DNA from: JAISGQ01 sp045604965
GTDB lineage: Bacteria; Bacillota; Clostridia; Oscillospirales; Acutalibacteraceae
Assembly (NCBI GenBank): GCA_045604965.1
Contig: JAZUPB010000035.1
Coordinates: 54,774-118,773, forward strand
Direction of reading: 5' to 3'
DNA: 64,000 nucleotides
The position numbers and the translations under genes are program-made. The notes beneath the pieces were generated by a model that searched no databases, was not told the origin of the DNA, and saw only the letters and a program-made list of their open reading frames with translations. Numbering within the stretch: the first letter of the stretch is position 1; every line of letters begins with the position of its first letter. This document shows, piece by piece, positions 24,289 through 33,209 of this stretch.

Positions 24289-26793
24289 TCAGACAAGCGG
24301 ATGCCTTTTGAAATCCCAGGAGGTTTCAAAGAAATCCCAATCTGATTTTGATATTTCTATATTTTCTTCTGTTATTCTGTAAACGGTATCCTTTACATCT
24401 TCATTATACACAACAGGCAGAGATGCTATTTGTCCTCCCTCATAATTGAGAGTGGGAGAAAGTGATGCAGCAACAACCTCCGCTACTGATGAATTCAAAA
24501 AGCCCATCATATATCGCAAATCGTATTTTTGAGCAAAGTAACAGGCTCCTGCTACATCAAAAATACAGCCTGTCTTGTATCTGAAAGAAATTTTTCCTGT
24601 ACTGATCTTTGACCAGGAGGCACAGGGTCTGAAATAATACTCCGTGTTCGGCACAGTGGAACGAATCCGTCCTCTTTCATCTGCAAAATTTTTTATTTCC
24701 TTTCCGCCGTCCTTCCAGTACAGCACATAATCATTATTGCCATACCATTTGCGAAAGGTACCTCCCTTATTGTACGGCACCCAGTATCCCGACCTTGAGT
24801 CAAGATCCTCCTGAGATACAGCGTCAAAGACACATATCTCCTTTTTCACTTCAAACCAGTATCTTACAAACCGCGCATTTTCTCCTGTTGTCATACCGAG
24901 GCGGGTGACTCCTGTATCACTGAGCTTCGGGCATTTTTCAAGTTTTTCCAGTATATTGCCGCTTACCCAATAAGCAACAAGTGAACCGGGGATCTTTGAA
25001 AAATCCGAACATTTTGACACAAATCGTTCTTTGCCTGACAGGAACATTTCCTCTTTGGCTTGCTGAGACGAAGGCTCTGTCAGACGGCAGTAGGTCCCCT
25101 TATAATTTTCAATTTGTGCATTTCTTATTACGAACCCTGCGGTCTGCACAACCTCTCCGCTTATTCCCTCAAATGCTTTTGCTCCGAGGTGAAGCATATT
25201 TACAATTGTTTTCCTCAGTAGCTTGGCTCTCAGCTTTTCGTAGCTGGACAAAAACATCCACGTATGCTGTGTGAGCATCGAGAGATAACCGTTTTCGTCT
25301 GTCATTTCGGCACACCGCTCGATAAACGCGGCAAAAAGATCGCTTTTACTGTCAGGGTAATTCTTTTTTGTGAACCTGCAGAGTTTTGTGCTCATACCGC
25401 CTGCACCCATATACGGCGGATTTGTTATTACAATATGATATTTATCCTCAAGCATTTTTGCCTGTTTCAAAATGTGTCTCAATTCATTGAGCTTCAACTG
25501 ATATTCATTGTCGGGTTCATCATCGATAGTTATCTTTTCCGCAAAATCATAAATCAGTTCGTGATTTATATTCTTTACCCGTATAAGGCATCCGTACTCC
25601 TTTGCCTCGGCAAACGCTTCTGCGATTTTTTCAAGTTCAGATTTTATCCTTTTATTTTTTCCTGCGGCAGAGATGATAAAATTTTTATCAATAAAAGACG
25701 AATCCTTTACGGCAATTATGTTTGTCTGTAATTTTTCACCGAGAATGCTCCGGTCATATTGACAGGCTTTCATCATAACCGAAAAATATGCCAGCTGACC
25801 TGCTCGGTCATCAATGTCCAATCCGTAAAGATTGTTTTCCAGAATCGATCTTACTGCATCCTTCTTTGTCCGCCCTGCTGACAAATATATCTGCATAAGC
25901 ACGTCAAATGCATACGTCAGTATCTGCCCTGAACCTGCACAGGGATCTATAATTTTTATATTTTCCGGCACAAGAGCAGGCATCTTTTCTCGTATTTCTT
26001 CGAGTCTTCTGCACACGGCCGCTTCCTGCTCTGCATTGTCAACATAGTATTTCCATTCCAGTCTGAGCTTGTCGTTGGGGTTATTTTCCAGCCACAGGCA
26101 GCCAAGCGAGTTTTCCACCATATACCGCACTATCCAATCAGGAGTAAAAAGCTGCGTTGCCGACGGAAGCCGTTCTTTACTTATTTTTATGTTTTTCTTA
26201 AGCAGTGCAAATGTCTCATCCTTAAGTTCTGAATTGTAATACTGATAAAGCCATCCTATTATTTGCACCCTGTCAACCCAGTCTTCCTCAGGTATTTCTG
26301 CTGCCATTCGTCCAATTACGCTGTCCTGAATAAGTAGATTATCCGGCATCAGAATCTCAAGCCAGCCGGGGATTTTTTCGAACATATACGGAAGGCTCTC
26401 ATTAAGAGCATTGCATCGGGAAATCAAGTGATATTTGAATAACCTTTCACGTTCTGTTTTCTCTGCCTCTTTCGGAATTTCCGGGTCAAATGCGCCCTTT
26501 TCGTCTGTAAAAAGACGTTTTCCTAATGGAAACAACTCATTTTTTTCCATATACATAAGAGCTGTAAACCGAATAAACCAGGCGCAGGCGGCTTCCTCCA
26601 TCACCTGTGTGTATCCATTGACTGCTATTCTTTCTGCAAGCTGTATGAGCTTTGCATTTTCACCGTCAGAAAATAGCTGTTCATCCGATGCAATATCTTC
26701 AGTTATTCCGTACAGCGCCGCCCTTTGCTTTACTTTGCAAAGCAGCTGACTTCGCGCACGCACTGCAAATTTTTTAATTGCCGCTTTATTCAT
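24289..26793 (-). CDS. pglX: PglX-type adenine DNA methyltransferase, second copy, C-terminally split
   Basis: 834 residues. The N-terminal MNKAAIKKFAVRARSQL and YGITED are typical of BREX-1 PglX. SAM motif I is DPCAGSGQILTYAFDVL near 287 and the catalytic N6-adenine motif is ITNPPYMGAGG near 452, both intact. The region after about 620 is the presumptive target recognition part, ending at WDFFETSWDFKRHPLV, where full-length PglX continues into its C-terminal domain. Full-length BREX PglX is usually around 1100-1200 residues, so this is the methyltransferase plus recognition portion only. GAAAGG precedes the ATG. No PglZ, BrxC, BrxA/B or BrxL gene is in the window. Confidence 0.88.
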   Translation of the reverse strand: MNKAAIKKFAVRARSQLLCKVKQRAALYGITEDIASDEQLFSDGENAKLIQLAERIAVNGYTQVMEEAACAWFIRFTALMYMEKNELFPLGKRLFTDEKGAFDPEIPKEAEKTERERLFKYHLISRCNALNESLPYMFEKIPGWLEILMPDNLLIQDSVIGRMAAEIPEEDWVDRVQIIGWLYQYYNSELKDETFALLKKNIKISKERLPSATQLFTPDWIVRYMVENSLGCLWLENNPNDKLRLEWKYYVDNAEQEAAVCRRLEEIREKMPALVPENIKIIDPCAGSGQILTYAFDVLMQIYLSAGRTKKDAVRSILENNLYGLDIDDRAGQLAYFSVMMKACQYDRSILGEKLQTNIIAVKDSSFIDKNFIISAAGKNKRIKSELEKIAEAFAEAKEYGCLIRVKNINHELIYDFAEKITIDDEPDNEYQLKLNELRHILKQAKMLEDKYHIVITNPPYMGAGGMSTKLCRFTKKNYPDSKSDLFAAFIERCAEMTDENGYLSMLTQHTWMFLSSYEKLRAKLLRKTIVNMLHLGAKAFEGISGEVVQTAGFVIRNAQIENYKGTYCRLTEPSSQQAKEEMFLSGKERFVSKCSDFSKIPGSLVAYWVSGNILEKLEKCPKLSDTGVTRLGMTTGENARFVRYWFEVKKEICVFDAVSQEDLDSRSGYWVPYNKGGTFRKWYGNNDYVLYWKDGGKEIKNFADERGRIRSTVPNTEYYFRPCASWSKISTGKISFRYKTGCIFDVAGACYFAQKYDLRYMMGFLNSSVAEVVAASLSPTLNYEGGQIASLPVVYNEDVKDTVYRITEENIEISKSDWDFFETSWDFKRHPLV

Positions 26794-26831
26794 ACATCTT
26801 TACCTTTCTGACGGAATATTTGCTATTCTAC

Positions 26832-29273
26832 CTATATCAGAGGATGCCTCTTGAAATCCCAGGAGGTTTCAAAGCAGTCCCAATCTTCTTTTGACAACTC
26901 TGTGTTTTCTTCTGCAATATGACCTGCCTTTTCCTCACATCCGAAAAGCACAGGCATATTTTTAATGTTTCCTGCCTGAAAATTCATAGTGGGATTCAGC
27001 ATTTCAAGTATGTATCCGCTTACCTTGGATGACAGAAGTGCCAGCAGATAATGCAGATTTTCCCTGTCTGTAAACATCTGCGAGCCGGCAACATCAAAGA
27101 CTGATCCAAATGGCCTGTAACGCACCCCGAAATTTGACGAGCTTATAAATGTCCAGGTTATTCCTTCTCTGAAATAACTGCTGTATCCACCGTTTTCACG
27201 GTATCCCGGTGTTGCCTTCATCTTCGCTCTGCCTTCTTTATCATACCAAACAATCTCTCTGAGATTGCCGTACCAGAGTCTGTAATCTCCGCCTTTATTA
27301 TAAGGAAACCATTTCCCCTCGCTTCTATCAAGACCGCTTACATGGGAAAGTGAAAAGTCGATTTTGTCTTTTTGCACCTCCCACCACCGGCGTACAAACA
27401 CATCATTTTTGCCTGTGCCCATACCGATTTTCACCTCAGCAATATCGCTCAGGCGTTTCTCTTTTCTGAAAACATCCGTAATTTTTTCATTTGCCCAATA
27501 CGCAATAGGACAGCCCGGTATATTCAAAAAGGCACCCTGTCTTATTTCGTAAAGATACGGACAGTTTTTTTCTTTCAGCGCCTGCTTCAGCTTTTGCTCC
27601 TGTGTTTTCATACCGCCTTTGAATTGGGCAAGGCGTATAAACAGGGATTTTTCCGTATGTTTCCCATTGTTCATAACAAACGCACACACAGGAACTGCCG
27701 CGTCCTCAAATGCCGAGTACTCCATCTGGGTAAGAGTAACAATAAATTTATTTTCTATTATGTATCTTCGCAGATTTTCATAGGATTTTATAAACATCCA
27801 CACCATCGGAGTCATAAATCCTGTGTATCCGTTTTCGATGCAAAAATCAAAGCATCTGATCATAAACACACTGAACAGATCGCCGGAAAATTGTCTATAC
27901 TCGGAGCTAATATATTCTCTCAGGCCAGTGTCATATTTATTAAGATACGGGGGATTTGTGCACACTAAGGTATATTTCTGTGACAGGATTTTTGCCTGGT
28001 ATGCCATATGTCTGAGCTTCGGCATAAAATATTCTTTCCATTGTGTGAACTCTTCACTTTCAAAATTACATTCTGCACAATGTTCCAGATAGTTTATAAA
28101 TTCGGTATAATTTCTGTCCTCAATTTTAATCAGTGAACCGATTTCCTTTGCGTTCTCAAATGCTGCTTCCAGGTATTTACCTGTATTATTCAGCGCTTTA
28201 TCCGGCATAAATCCTTCATTCGTCAACGTTTCATCAGTATTGCTTTCCTTTATTGACAGAAGATTTGGCTGTATTTCTTTTTCAAGGAATTTACTGTCCG
28301 CAGCAAGTGCTTTCATCATCACCGCAAAGCAGGCAAGCTGAAAGCATCTGTCATCTATATCAGTGCCGAAAAGATTGTTTTTTACTATCTCGGCTGCGGC
28401 TTCACAAGCACTGTATCCGCACTCTTTGTATATTTCCATAAGCACGTCGAATGCATATACAAGAATATGTCCGCTGCCCATACAGGGATCAAAAAATGTA
28501 AGATTCTTTGGATTTACATCCTCATTCACAAATCGGATATCACCCGATTTCGGTACGGTAAAATAATGAAGCTTTTCTCTCAGTCTGCTTTTCGGATTGC
28601 GCTCTATCCAATATCTTCCGAGCGAGTTATCCACTATATATTTAACTATCCACTCGGGTGTAAAAAGCTGTGTGGCCGCAGGAATATCATCTTTTTTTAC
28701 TGTACCTTTATATATATTTACAATGCTGTTGTGCTCTTGTGAGATGTAGTACTGATAGAGCCAGCCAATGATCTCTACGCCTTCCGTCCAATCTTCCTCT
28801 GCAGTTTCTCTTACTATTCTGCTCGGCATACTGTTTTCTCCAAGGAGATTTTCAGGAATAAGGAGCTCTGTCCAATCAGGTTCTTTCTCAAATATATGCG
28901 GAAGTTTTGCGCCCAGCGCCCTGTATCGGGATATCAGCAGATATTTATACAGTTCTTCGTTATCCTGTTTTCTATCGCCGTCAAACAGTCTCACTTCATT
29001 CGGCAAAAATCCATTTATCTCCATAAAATAAAGAGCGGCAAATCTGATAAACCATATATACGCGGCTTCTTCAACAACTTGGTTATAGCCCTTTTCTTTT
29101 ATTTTGCCGAAAATTTGACTGCGCAATTTTTCTTCCGCTTTTGAAAGGTTTATTTCCGATGTGATATATTCCGCATTTTCAGTTATTCCGCATCTGTATG
29201 CCCTTTTTCTTATATCCTCGGTCATTTGTTGCCGTGCCCGCACGGCAAAGCTTTTTAACGCATTTTTATTCAT
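26832..29273 (-). CDS. pglX: PglX-type adenine DNA methyltransferase, first copy, C-terminally split
   Basis: 813 residues, clearly paralogous to the next gene: MNKNALKSFAVRARQQM at the start, SAM motif DPCMGSGHILVYAFDVL near 263, catalytic CTNPPYLNKYDTG near 437, and the shared end WDCFETSWDFKRHPLI. The middle and recognition regions differ substantially from the second copy, so the two probably recognise different sequences. A ribosome site (GGAAG) precedes the ATG, and a -10-like TATAAT lies about 30 nt upstream. It is first in a three-gene operon ending with the separate PglX C-terminal domain. Catalytic residues are intact, so methylation activity is plausible, though BREX PglX often needs partner proteins. 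Confidence 0.88.
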   Translation of the reverse strand: MNKNALKSFAVRARQQMTEDIRKRAYRCGITENAEYITSEINLSKAEEKLRSQIFGKIKEKGYNQVVEEAAYIWFIRFAALYFMEINGFLPNEVRLFDGDRKQDNEELYKYLLISRYRALGAKLPHIFEKEPDWTELLIPENLLGENSMPSRIVRETAEEDWTEGVEIIGWLYQYYISQEHNSIVNIYKGTVKKDDIPAATQLFTPEWIVKYIVDNSLGRYWIERNPKSRLREKLHYFTVPKSGDIRFVNEDVNPKNLTFFDPCMGSGHILVYAFDVLMEIYKECGYSACEAAAEIVKNNLFGTDIDDRCFQLACFAVMMKALAADSKFLEKEIQPNLLSIKESNTDETLTNEGFMPDKALNNTGKYLEAAFENAKEIGSLIKIEDRNYTEFINYLEHCAECNFESEEFTQWKEYFMPKLRHMAYQAKILSQKYTLVCTNPPYLNKYDTGLREYISSEYRQFSGDLFSVFMIRCFDFCIENGYTGFMTPMVWMFIKSYENLRRYIIENKFIVTLTQMEYSAFEDAAVPVCAFVMNNGKHTEKSLFIRLAQFKGGMKTQEQKLKQALKEKNCPYLYEIRQGAFLNIPGCPIAYWANEKITDVFRKEKRLSDIAEVKIGMGTGKNDVFVRRWWEVQKDKIDFSLSHVSGLDRSEGKWFPYNKGGDYRLWYGNLREIVWYDKEGRAKMKATPGYRENGGYSSYFREGITWTFISSSNFGVRYRPFGSVFDVAGSQMFTDRENLHYLLALLSSKVSGYILEMLNPTMNFQAGNIKNMPVLFGCEEKAGHIAEENTELSKEDWDCFETSWDFKRHPLI

Positions 29274-29302
29274 TATCTGTCTTCCTGTCCCGATACCGGC
29301 AT

Positions 29303-29308
29303 ATTATA
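29303..29308 (-). promoter_or_regulatory. putative -10 of the pglX operon
   Basis: Minus-strand TATAAT preceded by TTTGA; no good -35 at the normal spacing was seen, so the promoter is weak or activator dependent. Confidence 0.4.
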
Positions 29309-29389
29309 TCAAAGCTGTTTATCCACACTGAGTTTGTTTTTAATCGTATTAAATTATCATACATTAATTTTATTTGTCTTTCAATAGCA

Positions 29390-29418
29390 AAAGCCCGAAG
29401 CAAAAAGCTCCGAGCCTT
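29390..29418 (-). terminator. terminator of the polymerase-yolD operon
   Basis: Minus-strand hairpin AAGGCTCGGAGC / GCTTCGGGCTTT (some G-U pairs), 5-nt loop, next to the yolD stop codon. Confidence 0.75.
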
Positions 29419-29420
29419 AC

Positions 29421-29852
29421 TCAGTTTATTATTCCGAGAAGCATATCGCTCTCAATTTCCAGAATATCATCAACATCTATTTTATCTCCGTTGGTCAAAT
29501 ACATTATTCTCTTATATTCATTTATGCCCTTTAGTTTACCGCTTGCCTTGACATATTCGCCGCCGAACTTCATTTTGTCGTAAACAAAATATGTCACGGA
29601 AATCTGCGGCTGTGCTTCGGGCATTTCCGTGAGAATTCGCAATTTTGAATCCAACAGAGCTTTTGCATCTTCATCAAGCTCTATTTTTCTTGTTGTGAGT
29701 CTTGCTGTTTCATTTATTGCCGCACCGTGCCCTGTAAGTGCCGCAAAGGGCGAAAACTGCGCCGCTCGGTCAATTGGCGCCATTCTCGGATGCCTCTCTG
29801 ACGTATGGTGCGGAAGATTGATTATATCTTCGTACGATTTACTGCTGTTCAT
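29421..29852 (-). CDS. YolD-like protein
   Basis: 143 residues. HPRMAPIDRAAQFSPFAAL near residue 20 and the late segment VDDILEIE fit the YolD-like family, small proteins encoded beside Y-family polymerases in Firmicutes and their mobile elements and thought to be part of the SOS-inducible UmuC module. ATG preceded by AAAGGA. It starts 14 nt after the polymerase gene, so the two form one operon closed by a hairpin terminator. The molecular function of YolD is not established. Confidence 0.85.
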   Translation of the reverse strand: MNSSKSYEDIINLPHHTSERHPRMAPIDRAAQFSPFAALTGHGAAINETARLTTRKIELDEDAKALLDSKLRILTEMPEAQPQISVTYFVYDKMKFGGEYVKASGKLKGINEYKRIMYLTNGDKIDVDDILEIESDMLLGIIN

Positions 29853-29866
29853 AATATTTTCCTTTT

Positions 29867-31390
29867 CTACGCCTTGTGTCCGCCTATCTGTTTGTTCCTT
29901 TGGGCGGCAGTAGCATCCTCCTGAAGATTCATTCCTTTTAGAATAGAGTTTTTTCCGAAACGTCTTTTTATCGTCAGCATAGCTTTCTGCATATTCTTTT
30001 CTTTTTCAAGAGCAGCTCTTTTCTCTTCTTCCTGTTTTTGCCGTACTTCGTAATCAGTAAACAGATCAAGCTGATGAAACTCTGCAGGCCTTAATGCAGC
30101 AGCTTCGTCCACTACGTTATTTGCAGTAATATTAAGCCTTCTGACAAGAAGCTTCTTATCGGTTATTCTCTCATACAGCTCTGATGCCGCCTTTATTATT
30201 TCCTTTGCTGATGAAGTTTTCCCTTCGAGATTTATCGTCCCGTGTGCATGTTTAGGTATTTTTCTGCCGTAATGATCTGTGGTTATTGCACCTTTGTATT
30301 CGCTCTTTCTCTGAGGATCTGTCAGGTTTTCTATATCGTACCCGATTGTTATTACTATCTGATCCGTTACAAGTCCTTTGTCAACAAGATCCAGGGCAAG
30401 CTGATCTGCCATTTCCCTAATTATCAGATTCGCTTTATCATAGGTGTACGGACACTGCAGTACCTGTCCCGAGCCTATACTGTTTGTGGTCGGTTTATAT
30501 GCTTTTATTTCCGCTATGGTACAGGGCTCCCATCCCCAGGCGTGATCTATTAGAAGCTCTGCATTTACTCCGAACAGTCGGTAAAGAAGTTCTTCGTTAT
30601 AGAATTCATTTGCCTTTCCTATCGAGCAGCGCGCTATATCTCCCATAGTGTACAAGCCGTGTTCCTCAAGCTTCTTTGCATACCCTCTTCCCACTCTCCA
30701 GAAATCGGTCAGCGGTCTGTGTGTCCATAGCGTACGGCGGTAGCTCATTTCATCAAGCTCGGCTATACGCACTCCGTTTTCATCTGCCGGAACGTGTTTT
30801 GCAACTATGTCCATTGCAATCTTACAAAGATACATATTTGTTCCAACTCCTGCAGCTGCGGTTATTCCCGTATGTGCCATAACATCAAGTATCATCTTCA
30901 TTGCAAGCTCACGTCCGGTCAATCCGTAAGTCGCCAGATAATCTGTAGCGTCAATGAACACTTCATCTATAGAGTAGACGTGAATATCTTCCGCTGAAAC
31001 ATATTTTAGATACACCTTATATATAATGGTGCTGTATTCTATGTAGTGTGCCATTCTCGGCGGTGCTGCAATATAGTCTATGGCAAGCTGAGGGTTTGCC
31101 TTGAGCTCTGTGTCACTGCAGGACGACCCTGTAAATACTTTTTCCGGCGCTTTCTGACGACGCTCGGCATTTGCTGCTCTGACTGTCTGTACCACCTCAA
31201 AAAGACGTGCTCTGCCCGATATTCCGTAAGCTTTCAGTGACGGCGACACCGCAAGACATATAGTCTTTTCCGTTCGGCTTTCATCTGCTACAACCAGATT
31301 TGTGGTCATAGGATCAAGTCCTCGATTGATACACTCCACCGAAGCGTAAAATGATTTTAAATCGATCGCAATATACGTTCTGTTTTTCAC
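29867..31390 (-). CDS. Y-family DNA polymerase (UmuC/DinB-type)
   Basis: 507 residues, translesion DNA polymerase. The catalytic carboxylates appear in AIDLKSFYASVE near residue 8 and YSIDEVFID near 139; the helix-hairpin-helix thumb follows near 230 and a little-finger domain at 300-420. Near 445 the sequence QLDLF is a canonical sliding-clamp-binding motif, followed by a charged helix and a tail. The start is a GTG (31388-31390) with GGAGG 10 nt upstream. The long divergent spacer carries a LexA-like box, so the gene is probably damage inducible. Compared with PolIV it has an insertion in the palm typical of the UvrX/YqjW group. Confidence 0.9.
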   Translation of the reverse strand: MKNRTYIAIDLKSFYASVECINRGLDPMTTNLVVADESRTEKTICLAVSPSLKAYGISGRARLFEVVQTVRAANAERRQKAPEKVFTGSSCSDTELKANPQLAIDYIAAPPRMAHYIEYSTIIYKVYLKYVSAEDIHVYSIDEVFIDATDYLATYGLTGRELAMKMILDVMAHTGITAAAGVGTNMYLCKIAMDIVAKHVPADENGVRIAELDEMSYRRTLWTHRPLTDFWRVGRGYAKKLEEHGLYTMGDIARCSIGKANEFYNEELLYRLFGVNAELLIDHAWGWEPCTIAEIKAYKPTTNSIGSGQVLQCPYTYDKANLIIREMADQLALDLVDKGLVTDQIVITIGYDIENLTDPQRKSEYKGAITTDHYGRKIPKHAHGTINLEGKTSSAKEIIKAASELYERITDKKLLVRRLNITANNVVDEAAALRPAEFHQLDLFTDYEVRQKQEEEKRAALEKEKNMQKAMLTIKRRFGKNSILKGMNLQEDATAAQRNKQIGGHKA

Positions 31391-31421
31391 TCTTCGGCAG
31401 CCTCCTTTATCGATTATTTAT

Positions 31422-31450
31422 AGTGTAACACATCTACATTAATTTGTGAA
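31422..31450 (-). promoter_or_regulatory. promoter of the polymerase-yolD operon
   Basis: Minus strand TTCACA (31450-31445), 17 nt, TACACT (31427-31422), about 32 nt before the GTG start and 10 nt downstream of the LexA-like box. Confidence 0.5.
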
Positions 31451-31459
31451 TGGAAAAAT

Positions 31460-31473
31460 CGTACAAATGTTCG
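31460..31473. promoter_or_regulatory. LexA (SOS) box
   Basis: CGTACAAATGTTCG differs at one position from the Gram-positive LexA consensus CGAACRNRYGTTYG. It sits in the divergent region between the translesion polymerase and the alkyladenine glycosylase genes, where an SOS operator makes biological sense. Confidence 0.65.
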
Positions 31474-31510
31474 CGTTTTTGCTGATTTATTTCCTATAAT
31501 ATTATTCTCT

Positions 31511-31538
31511 TTGAAACAAACTGATTTTTTGCTATAAT
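31511..31538 (+). promoter_or_regulatory. promoter of the mpg gene
   Basis: TTGAAA (31511-31516), 16 nt, TATAAT (31533-31538); the transcript would begin near 31545, only a few bases before the leader ORF's ribosome site. Confidence 0.65.
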
Positions 31539-31560
31539 ATTTTATATCAATACAGGAGCA

Positions 31561-31590
31561 ATGCCGCATTTCTGTTGCGGTCGGTTATGA
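31561..31590 (+). CDS. possible 9-residue leader ORF overlapping mpg start
   Basis: ATG CCG CAT TTC TGT TGC GGT CGG TTA TGA (peptide MPHFCCGRL) is preceded by AGGAG, while the glycosylase start itself lacks a good ribosome site. Its stop overlaps the mpg ATG as ATGA, and a CCGCA / TGCGG hairpin lies inside it. This looks like translational coupling through a mini-ORF. It is unproven. Confidence 0.35.
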   Translation: MPHFCCGRL

Positions 31591-32096
31591 ATATGATAAT
31601 AAATAAAAGCTTTTTTGAAAGAGACAGACTTACAGTTGCTCCGGAATTAGTCGGAAAGCTGTTGGTCTGCCGTACAGAAAACGGGATAATAAGACAACGC
31701 ATCACTGAAACCGAAGCATATGGTACTGAAGAAGATACTGCCTGTCACGCTCACAGAGGCAGGACTCCCAGAAACGAAGTGCTTTATATGGAAGGCGGAC
31801 TTGTATACGTATATCTGTGCTACGGTGTACACTGGCTTCTTAACGTGATAACAGGTGCTCCCGAATCGCCTCAGGGAGTTCTTATACGCGCCTGCGAAGG
31901 TGCTCCCGGTCCCGGAAGACTTACCAAGGCCGCCGGAATAAACGGTTCCTTCAACCGTATGTATTACTGCGAAAAAAGCGGTATATGGTTTGAGGACGAT
32001 GGCTTTGAGTGCGAGGTCGCCACAGGCAAACGCATTGGTATAGGCTACGCCTCTCAGGAAGATCAGAACAAGCCGTGGCGGTTTATTATGAAATAG
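31587..32096 (+). CDS. mpg: DNA-3-methyladenine glycosylase (AAG/MPG family)
   Basis: About 169 residues. The alkyladenine glycosylase signatures are present: catalytic Glu in ITETEAYG near 42, DTACHAHRGRTPRN near 53, VYVYLCYGVHWLLNV near 74 and GPGRLTKA near 109. It excises alkylated purines such as 3-methyladenine in base excision repair. ATG at 31587 is the best family-consistent start, although its own Shine-Dalgarno is poor; the preceding mini-ORF with AGGAG ends in an ATGA overlap. Divergent from the SOS polymerase, sharing a region with a LexA-like box. Confidence 0.88.
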   Translation: MNMIINKSFFERDRLTVAPELVGKLLVCRTENGIIRQRITETEAYGTEEDTACHAHRGRTPRNEVLYMEGGLVYVYLCYGVHWLLNVITGAPESPQGVLIRACEGAPGPGRLTKAAGINGSFNRMYYCEKSGIWFEDDGFECEVATGKRIGIGYASQEDQNKPWRFIMK

Positions 32097-32186
32097 CAAT
32101 GTATTAAGAACACTTAAGAATTGTGATGAATAGTTGAATTTTTTTCTGATTATGTTAAAATTATTTTGTTTCCGGAGGTGAATGCT

Positions 32187-33125
32187 ATGAAAAAGCTTAT
32201 GCTTGTTATCAACCCCAACGCAGGCAAGAAAAAGATACGTACCCAGCTTTGCCCTCTTGTTGAGCGACTTTACGAAAACGGTTATATTTCAACTGTATAT
32301 ATTACCGATCCCGTTTTTGGCGCTGCCAAAATAATAGATAACTACTCCGATGAATACGATGTAATTGTCTGCAGCGGCGGTGACGGCACCCTCAATCAGG
32401 TCATAAGCAGACTCATTCGAAAAGATAAGCGTCCGCCTATAGGATACATACCTGCCGGAACTGCAAATGATGTTGCAAAAAGTCTGGATCTTTCAACCGA
32501 CATAATAAAGGCTGCTGATGATATTGTTACAGCAGTTCCCACACCCTTTGATGTCGGCACATTCGGAAGCTCCAATTTTATCTATATCGCTTCCTTCGGC
32601 GCTTTTACCGAAGCCTCCTACTCTACTCCTCAGATTCAGAAAAATGCACTGGGGCATTTTGCATACGTATTGCAAGGACTCAAGAGCGTTCAGAATATCA
32701 AGTCATATCACGTGAAAATTGAAACTGAAAACGCTGTTTACGAGGATGACTACGTTTTTGGTGCTATGATCAACTCTTTTTCATTTGCAGGTATGTTCAA
32801 GCTGGATAAAAACGAGGTCGTTTTTGATGACGGTATGTTTGAGGTTATGCTTATAAAAACTCCGCGAACCATAACTCAGCTTCAGAACGCCGCAGTTTCA
32901 CTGCTTTCAAAAAAATATGACGATCAGTATGTTACCTTCTTTCATGCATCAAAGCTTAAGGTAACCTGCAATGAGCCTATTGCGTGGACCACTGACGGAG
33001 AGTTTGGCGATGTTTATAAATCGGTATCTCTTTCAGTCCACAAACAGGCAGTTCAGCTTCTTCTCAAAGACGGCACTTTCCTCGGCGGACTCAAACCATC
33101 CGAGCAGGAATCAATTACCGAATAA
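32187..33125 (+). CDS. diacylglycerol/lipid kinase family protein (YegS/DgkB)
   Basis: About 312 residues with the DAGK catalytic signatures INPNAGKKK at the start and SGGDGTLNQV near 61, PAGTANDVAKS near 91 and TDGE near the C-terminus. Members phosphorylate diacylglycerol or other lipids and recycle lipids in cell envelope synthesis. ATG at 32187 has GGAGG 9 nt upstream; frame is open earlier but without a site. Single gene with a terminator after it. Exact lipid substrate unknown. Confidence 0.9.
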   Translation: MKKLMLVINPNAGKKKIRTQLCPLVERLYENGYISTVYITDPVFGAAKIIDNYSDEYDVIVCSGGDGTLNQVISRLIRKDKRPPIGYIPAGTANDVAKSLDLSTDIIKAADDIVTAVPTPFDVGTFGSSNFIYIASFGAFTEASYSTPQIQKNALGHFAYVLQGLKSVQNIKSYHVKIETENAVYEDDYVFGAMINSFSFAGMFKLDKNEVVFDDGMFEVMLIKTPRTITQLQNAAVSLLSKKYDDQYVTFFHASKLKVTCNEPIAWTTDGEFGDVYKSVSLSVHKQAVQLLLKDGTFLGGLKPSEQESITE

Positions 33126-33126
33126 C

Positions 33127-33165
33127 AAAACGGAATGCAGTATCTTTTCTGCGTTCCGTTTTTCT
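33127..33165 (+). terminator. terminator of the lipid kinase gene
   Basis: Arms AAAACGGAATGCAG / CTGCGTTCCGTTTT (one mismatch region) followed by T residues. Confidence 0.82.
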
Positions 33166-33171
33166 TATGAA

Positions 33172-33204
33172 AAAACGCATCGGAATTATATTCCGATGCG
33201 TTTT
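33172..33204 (-). terminator. terminator of the class A PBP gene
   Basis: Perfect 14-bp arms AAAACGCATCGGAA / TTCCGATGCGTTTT with a 5-nt loop, next to the PBP stop codon. Confidence 0.88.
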
Positions 33205-33209
33205 CTGCG

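Noticed and set aside
24264..24289. Frameshift or stop mutation splitting one pglX gene
   Set aside because: The downstream frame has its own GAGGTG and ATG, and the upstream frame ends at the same conserved motif as its paralogue, so a real gene boundary is more likely.
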